Shown in pieces: positions 5,837-8,812 of a stretch of DNA of 8,812 nucleotides. A program made the position numbers and the translations under genes. A model generated the notes under the pieces. That model was not told the origin of the DNA and did not search any database. It was given only the letters and a program-made list of their open reading frames with translations. How positions within the stretch are numbered: position 1 is the first letter of the stretch; each line of letters begins with the position of its first letter. Source of the DNA: Hydrogenophaga sp. (GTDB lineage: Bacteria; Pseudomonadota; Gammaproteobacteria; Burkholderiales; Burkholderiaceae_C); contig JAIFNE010000161.1 in NCBI GenBank assembly GCA_020047875.1, positions 1 through 8,812 on the forward strand, in the 5' to 3' direction.

Positions 5837-8136
5837 CAGGCACCGCCTTTCGCAGCCCGCGCACGCCGGGCGCGCAGGCTCTGCAGCAACGGCCAGGCAG
5901 CCAGGAAGGACAGCATCACCACGGTGATCTCGCCCAGGGTGTCGAGCGCGCGGAAGTCCACCAGAATGACGTTGACCACGTTGCGCCCGAATGCTTCGGG
6001 CACGCTGCGGGTGGCAAAGAATTCGGTCAGGCTGGCATTGAACACGCCAGCGGTGGACAGCAGAAGCAAAGCGGTGAACACAGCGCCAGTGAGCAAAGCC
6101 ACCATCAAACCCGGGAGCCGAAACGCAGGCTCGGGCAGGCTGTTGCCCCGACCCTGGCGTTTGAGCCGGATCAGCACCGACGCCACCACGATCACGAACA
6201 CCGTCTCCACCACGAACTGGGTGTAGGCCACGTCGGGCGCGCCAGTAAAAAGGAACAGCACACCACAACCAAAACCCACCAGGCCGGTAGCCAGCAGCAG
6301 CACCAGACGATCGCGCACGACGCAGGCGAGCACCGCGCCGACCATGATCAACAAGCAAGCACCCACAAAGCCGGGAGATGGCGCCTGCCAGGCGGGCCAG
6401 GCCCACTGGCCCCACCCAAGCAACAGCAAGGAGAGCATGGCCAGCGCAAGCGTGCTCACGATGAGCAAGCTGTAGCCCGGCAGGCTGCCTCCCTGCACCC
6501 AACGGGTGGCAGCTGCCGCCAGCTGAGGAATGCCTCTTAACCCTCGCTCGTAGACCGCGATCATTCCAAAGTGGCCGGTGAAGGCAGACAGGCGCTCAAA
6601 AATCCGATGCAGCGGGTCCCAAAAAACATAGATCAAGCCACCGATCGCCAGTGTGACGGCCAGCGAGCCGAGGGCCGGCCCCAGATCGAGCGCCAAGCTC
6701 AGCGCGGCCACCTGGGTGTCCGGGGTCATCGCCAGTGAGGCCTCCGAAATCAGCCCCTGAATCAAGAAGGGAAACACACCCAGACCCATCCCGATCAACG
6801 CCAGCGCCAGCGGTGGGCCCACGAGCGAAGGTCCCCCCTCGTGCGCGTCGGGTGGCGGCAGATTCTCGCCGCGGGGACGCCAGAAAATACGGATCGCCGC
6901 CACGCCGGCGACCGCCACGGCAATCGCACCGAACACGCTGTAAGCCGCCTGGGCGAAGGCGAACACGTCGCCCGAGGCCTTGGCCTCAAGAATCAGATCT
7001 TTGGCGATGTAGCCGAACGACAGCGGCATGCCGGCCATCGACGCGCCCGCCAGCAGCGCAACCGCCGCCGTCCAGGGCATGGCGTGGCGCAGGCTGCCCA
7101 GGTTGTCGATCAGGCGCGTACCGGTGCCGTGGTCCACGTTGCCCGCCACGAAAAACAGCGGCGCCTTGTACAGCGCATGTGCCAGCAGCAAGGCGCCCAC
7201 CGCCACCGTGGCCCCCTCACCGCGCAGACCGACGAGCATCACCAGCGTGCCCAGCGTGGCCACGGTGGACCAGGCCAGAATGCGCTTGAGGTCGCGCTCC
7301 CGCAGTGCCAGCGCCATGCCCCAGGCGGCGGTGATCGAGCCTGCAACCTTCAGCGTCCACTCCCACAGAGGCCACTCCCCAAAACCCGGGTCCAGTCGCG
7401 CCAGCAGGAACACACCCAACTTCACCATGGTGGCCGAGTGCAGGTAGGCCGACACCGGCGTTGGCGCCGACATGGCGTTGGGCAGCCAGAAATGGAAGGG
7501 AAACTGCGCGCTCTTGGTGAATGCACCCACCAGGATCAGCACCAGCGCGGTAGTGAGTTGCGGCGTCTGCTCCATGCTGGGCAGGCGCAGCACGATCTCG
7601 CTCATGGACCAACTGCCCACCGCCTGGCCCAGCACGATGAAGCCCGCCAGCAGCACCAGGCCACCGGTGCCCGTGACCAGCAGTGCCTGCTGGGCCGACT
7701 TGCGGCTCTCTGGCTGCTGGTGGTTGAAGCCGACCAACATGAATGACGTCAGACTGGTCATTTCCCAGAACAGGAACAGCACGATCAGGTTGTCTGAGGT
7801 GACGCAGCCGATCATGGCCACCATGAACAGACACAGCAGGATGTAGAGCCGGTGCTGCTGCGGATGGCCCGCAAGGTAGCCACCCGCGTAAACAAACACC
7901 GCGGTGCCCACGCCGGTGATCATCAGCAGCATCAGCGCCGACAGGCCATCGACAAAAAACGAAAACTCCACGCCCAGCGCCGGCACCCAGGCCCCGCTCC
8001 ACTGCAGCGGCAACTCAAAACGCCACAGCAGCCAGATCAGCACGCACAGCGCTGTCAGCGGCACCGCGATGAACGCGGAGCGGCCCGGCCAGCCGAGACT
8101 GGTTCCCGATGCGTTGATGGAAGGGGCTTGAGCCAT
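5836..8136 (-). CDS. mrpA: Mrp antiporter subunit A (NuoL-like, with MbhE-like C-terminal domain)
   Basis: The largest subunit of the Mrp antiporter and first gene of the operon, 766 residues. A NuoL-like core covers about 50-470, then a DUF4040-like segment (about 590-660, APDVAYTQFVVET) and an MbhE-like end with NVVNVILVDFRALDTLGEIT at 719-738. Key residues seen: Glu125 in FLFWEMTSL, Lys208 in GAFTKSAQFPF, Lys239 in SATMVKLGVF, Lys324 in HALYKAPLFF and Lys379 in GYIAKDLI, the proton-path set expected in the family. The N terminus has only one helix (21-40) before the conserved VPALGVEFSFFVDGL, where the paralogue at the left edge has two. TAG at 8166-8164 in frame blocks extension. ATG 8136 is the only credible start, although no ribosome-binding site precedes it. 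The Mbh hydrogenase E subunit is homologous to the C-terminal part, but no hydrogenase genes are present. Confidence 0.97.
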   Translation of the reverse strand: MAQAPSINASGTSLGWPGRSAFIAVPLTALCVLIWLLWRFELPLQWSGAWVPALGVEFSFFVDGLSALMLLMITGVGTAVFVYAGGYLAGHPQQHRLYILLCLFMVAMIGCVTSDNLIVLFLFWEMTSLTSFMLVGFNHQQPESRKSAQQALLVTGTGGLVLLAGFIVLGQAVGSWSMSEIVLRLPSMEQTPQLTTALVLILVGAFTKSAQFPFHFWLPNAMSAPTPVSAYLHSATMVKLGVFLLARLDPGFGEWPLWEWTLKVAGSITAAWGMALALRERDLKRILAWSTVATLGTLVMLVGLRGEGATVAVGALLLAHALYKAPLFFVAGNVDHGTGTRLIDNLGSLRHAMPWTAAVALLAGASMAGMPLSFGYIAKDLILEAKASGDVFAFAQAAYSVFGAIAVAVAGVAAIRIFWRPRGENLPPPDAHEGGPSLVGPPLALALIGMGLGVFPFLIQGLISEASLAMTPDTQVAALSLALDLGPALGSLAVTLAIGGLIYVFWDPLHRIFERLSAFTGHFGMIAVYERGLRGIPQLAAAATRWVQGGSLPGYSLLIVSTLALAMLSLLLLGWGQWAWPAWQAPSPGFVGACLLIMVGAVLACVVRDRLVLLLATGLVGFGCGVLFLFTGAPDVAYTQFVVETVFVIVVASVLIRLKRQGRGNSLPEPAFRLPGLMVALLTGAVFTALLLLSTAGVFNASLTEFFATRSVPEAFGRNVVNVILVDFRALDTLGEITVVMLSFLAAWPLLQSLRARRARAAKGGA

Positions 8137-8314
8137 GAAATGGGTATGTCGGTGAACGCTAGGCTATCTGATGTCGCAATTCGAAGGCGTGGTAGCCCAA
8201 GGGCAAAAACCCAGCATCATAGTGGGCAGAGAGATCGCATCTAGCGAATTGGGCTGTGCAAGCCGGCGCTGTGAAACTGACACTTCTTCTGGCAAATCCG
8301 AACTGTGCGGCACA
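8137..8314 (-). promoter_or_regulatory. Probable promoter and leader region of the mrp operon
   Basis: The only sizeable non-coding stretch upstream of mrpA, and less GC-rich than its surroundings. On the minus strand TATGAT at 8221-8216 fits a -10 box and would give a leader of about 70 nt, but no convincing -35 box lies 16-18 nt upstream. A 7-bp inverted repeat, CAATTCG at 8177-8183 and CGAATTG at 8245-8251 with a 61-nt spacer, brackets the TATGAT and could be a pair of regulator sites or the base of a leader stem. A short GCCC-AA-GGGC palindrome lies at 8195-8204. I recognise no riboswitch. The promoter role is inferred from position. Confidence 0.3.
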
Positions 8315-8337
8315 GCGTGCCCGAGTGGCGGGCACGC
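8315..8337 (-). terminator. Perfect 9-bp hairpin downstream of the MFS gene
   Basis: GCGTGCCCG and CGGGCACGC pair over 9 bp around a 5-nt loop, starting 41 nt after the MFS stop codon. A second small palindrome (CTGTGC-G-GCACAG, 8303-8315) adjoins it. Neither is followed by a T-run on the minus strand, so this would be a terminator of the Rho-assisted kind or a 3'-end stabiliser. It separates the transporter from the mrp operon. Confidence 0.4.
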
Positions 8338-8378
8338 CCTGGCTGGTGCGCGGGCGTGAAGACAAGGCTTTTGGCTTC

Positions 8379-8812
8379 TCAGAACCGCTGCGGTGGCGCA
8401 GCAGAGGATGGCATCCTCCGCGCCAGTTGCGAACCCGCGCCCACCACCGCACCGACCACCCAGAACACGCCGGCCGCGCCCACCAGCACACCGGCTGTGC
8501 CGAACAGCAGCGTGGCGCGCAAACCCAGGGCCTCGCCGTGACGATGCTTGGGCGTGATCTGGTGCAGCGTGCTCATGATCATCGGCTGTACCGAGCCCAA
8601 CGCCAGCCCGAGCAATGCGGACAGCACCATCATGGCCCAGCCCGTCTGCACCAACGGATAGGCCGCAAACAGCACCGCTGTGACCAACATGGCTGAACCA
8701 ATCACCACCCGCTCGCTCAACCGCGAGGCCAGCCAGGGCATGACCAGGCGAATGGCGGTGGCGGCCAGCGCGAACGCACCCAGGATGGAGCCGATGGTGG
8801 TGGCGCTCAGCC
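8379..8812 (-). CDS. Major facilitator superfamily transporter, C-terminal part only
   Basis: The last 143 residues of a membrane transporter whose start lies beyond the right edge. Four hydrophobic segments are visible. They are separated by an MFS-type loop with IRLVMPWLASRLSERVVI and a second cytoplasmic loop with LHQITPKHRHGEALGLR, the usual Arg/Gly-bearing loop before helix 11 in MFS exporters. GTAGVLVGAAGVFWVVGAV forms part of the last helices. The tail (RRMPSSAAPPQRF) is basic and short. Substrate cannot be told from this fragment; drug or sugar-type MFS exporters are possible. The frame reads through to the window edge with no stop. It lies 242 nt upstream of mrpA on the same strand but is separated from it by a hairpin, so co-transcription is doubtful. 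Confidence 0.85.
   Translation of the reverse strand, partial: LSATTIGSILGAFALAATAIRLVMPWLASRLSERVVIGSAMLVTAVLFAAYPLVQTGWAMMVLSALLGLALGSVQPMIMSTLHQITPKHRHGEALGLRATLLFGTAGVLVGAAGVFWVVGAVVGAGSQLARRMPSSAAPPQRF

Noticed and set aside
2536..8136. Complex I (nuo) or membrane-bound hydrogenase cluster
   Set aside because: MrpA, C and D are homologous to NuoL, K and M/N, and MrpA to MbhE, but the B, E, F, G signatures and gene order are those of Mrp, and no hydrogenase or NADH-module genes are present.
8164..8220. Tiny minus-strand open frame of 18 codons just upstream of mrpA, ending 27 nt before it in the same frame
   Set aside because: It has no ribosome-binding site, no run of regulatory codons and no attenuator partner, so a leader peptide is not supported. 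It also does not restore a missing N-terminal helix.
8159..8300. Possible insertion-sequence end or att site in the less GC-rich intergenic stretch
   Set aside because: No matching terminal repeat partner, target duplication, transposase or integrase is present in the window.
8137..8378. Sodium or lithium riboswitch in the mrpA leader
   Set aside because: Such riboswitches precede some cation transporter genes, but I could not match a known conserved core here and only short stems are visible.

Overview
The window is GC-rich and almost fully coding on the minus strand. It carries a complete seven-gene Mrp-type (Mnh/Pha/Sha) multisubunit cation/proton antiporter operon, followed downstream by most of a second, different MrpA-family gene. 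Base composition, codon choice and the look of the proteins suggest a high-GC proteobacterium, possibly a Burkholderiales/Comamonadaceae-like betaproteobacterium. That assignment is inference; there is no rRNA or other marker here.

Layout in the direction of transcription, from the right edge leftwards. (1) The C-terminal 143 codons of a major facilitator superfamily transporter end at 8379. (2) A 242-nt gap follows, with a perfect 9-bp hairpin just after the transporter and the likely promoter/leader of the mrp operon. (3) mrpA, mrpB, mrpC, mrpD, mrpE, mrpF and mrpG run from 8136 to 2536. Five of the six junctions overlap by 1 or 4 nt and the sixth has a 2-nt gap, so this is one translationally coupled unit. 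Every cistron from B to G has a purine-rich ribosome-binding site inside the end of the preceding gene. (4) A 151-nt gap contains a perfect 7-bp GC hairpin directly after the mrpG stop. (5) A second mrpA-like gene starts at a GTG at 2384 and is still open after 794 codons at the left edge.

The first set has separate A and B genes (group 1 layout). MrpA and MrpD are the NuoL/M/N-like proton-path subunits, MrpC is NuoK-like, and B, E, F and G are small membrane subunits; together they should form one inner-membrane complex exchanging Na+ (or K+) for H+. The second MrpA-like protein is already as long as a full MrpA. It ends at the edge in a hydrophilic stretch where fused MrpA-MrpB (PhaAB) proteins pass into their B domain. 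It is therefore probably the first gene of a second, group 2 mrp operon in tandem with the first.

Nothing here looks like a wholly new system. The points worth checking are the tandem A-G plus A' arrangement, an unusually short MrpE, an MrpA that seems to lack the first membrane helix of its paralogue, a long hydrophilic MrpC tail, and weak ribosome-binding sites at just the two mrpA genes. I saw no rRNA, tRNA, CRISPR array, insertion sequence or integrase.
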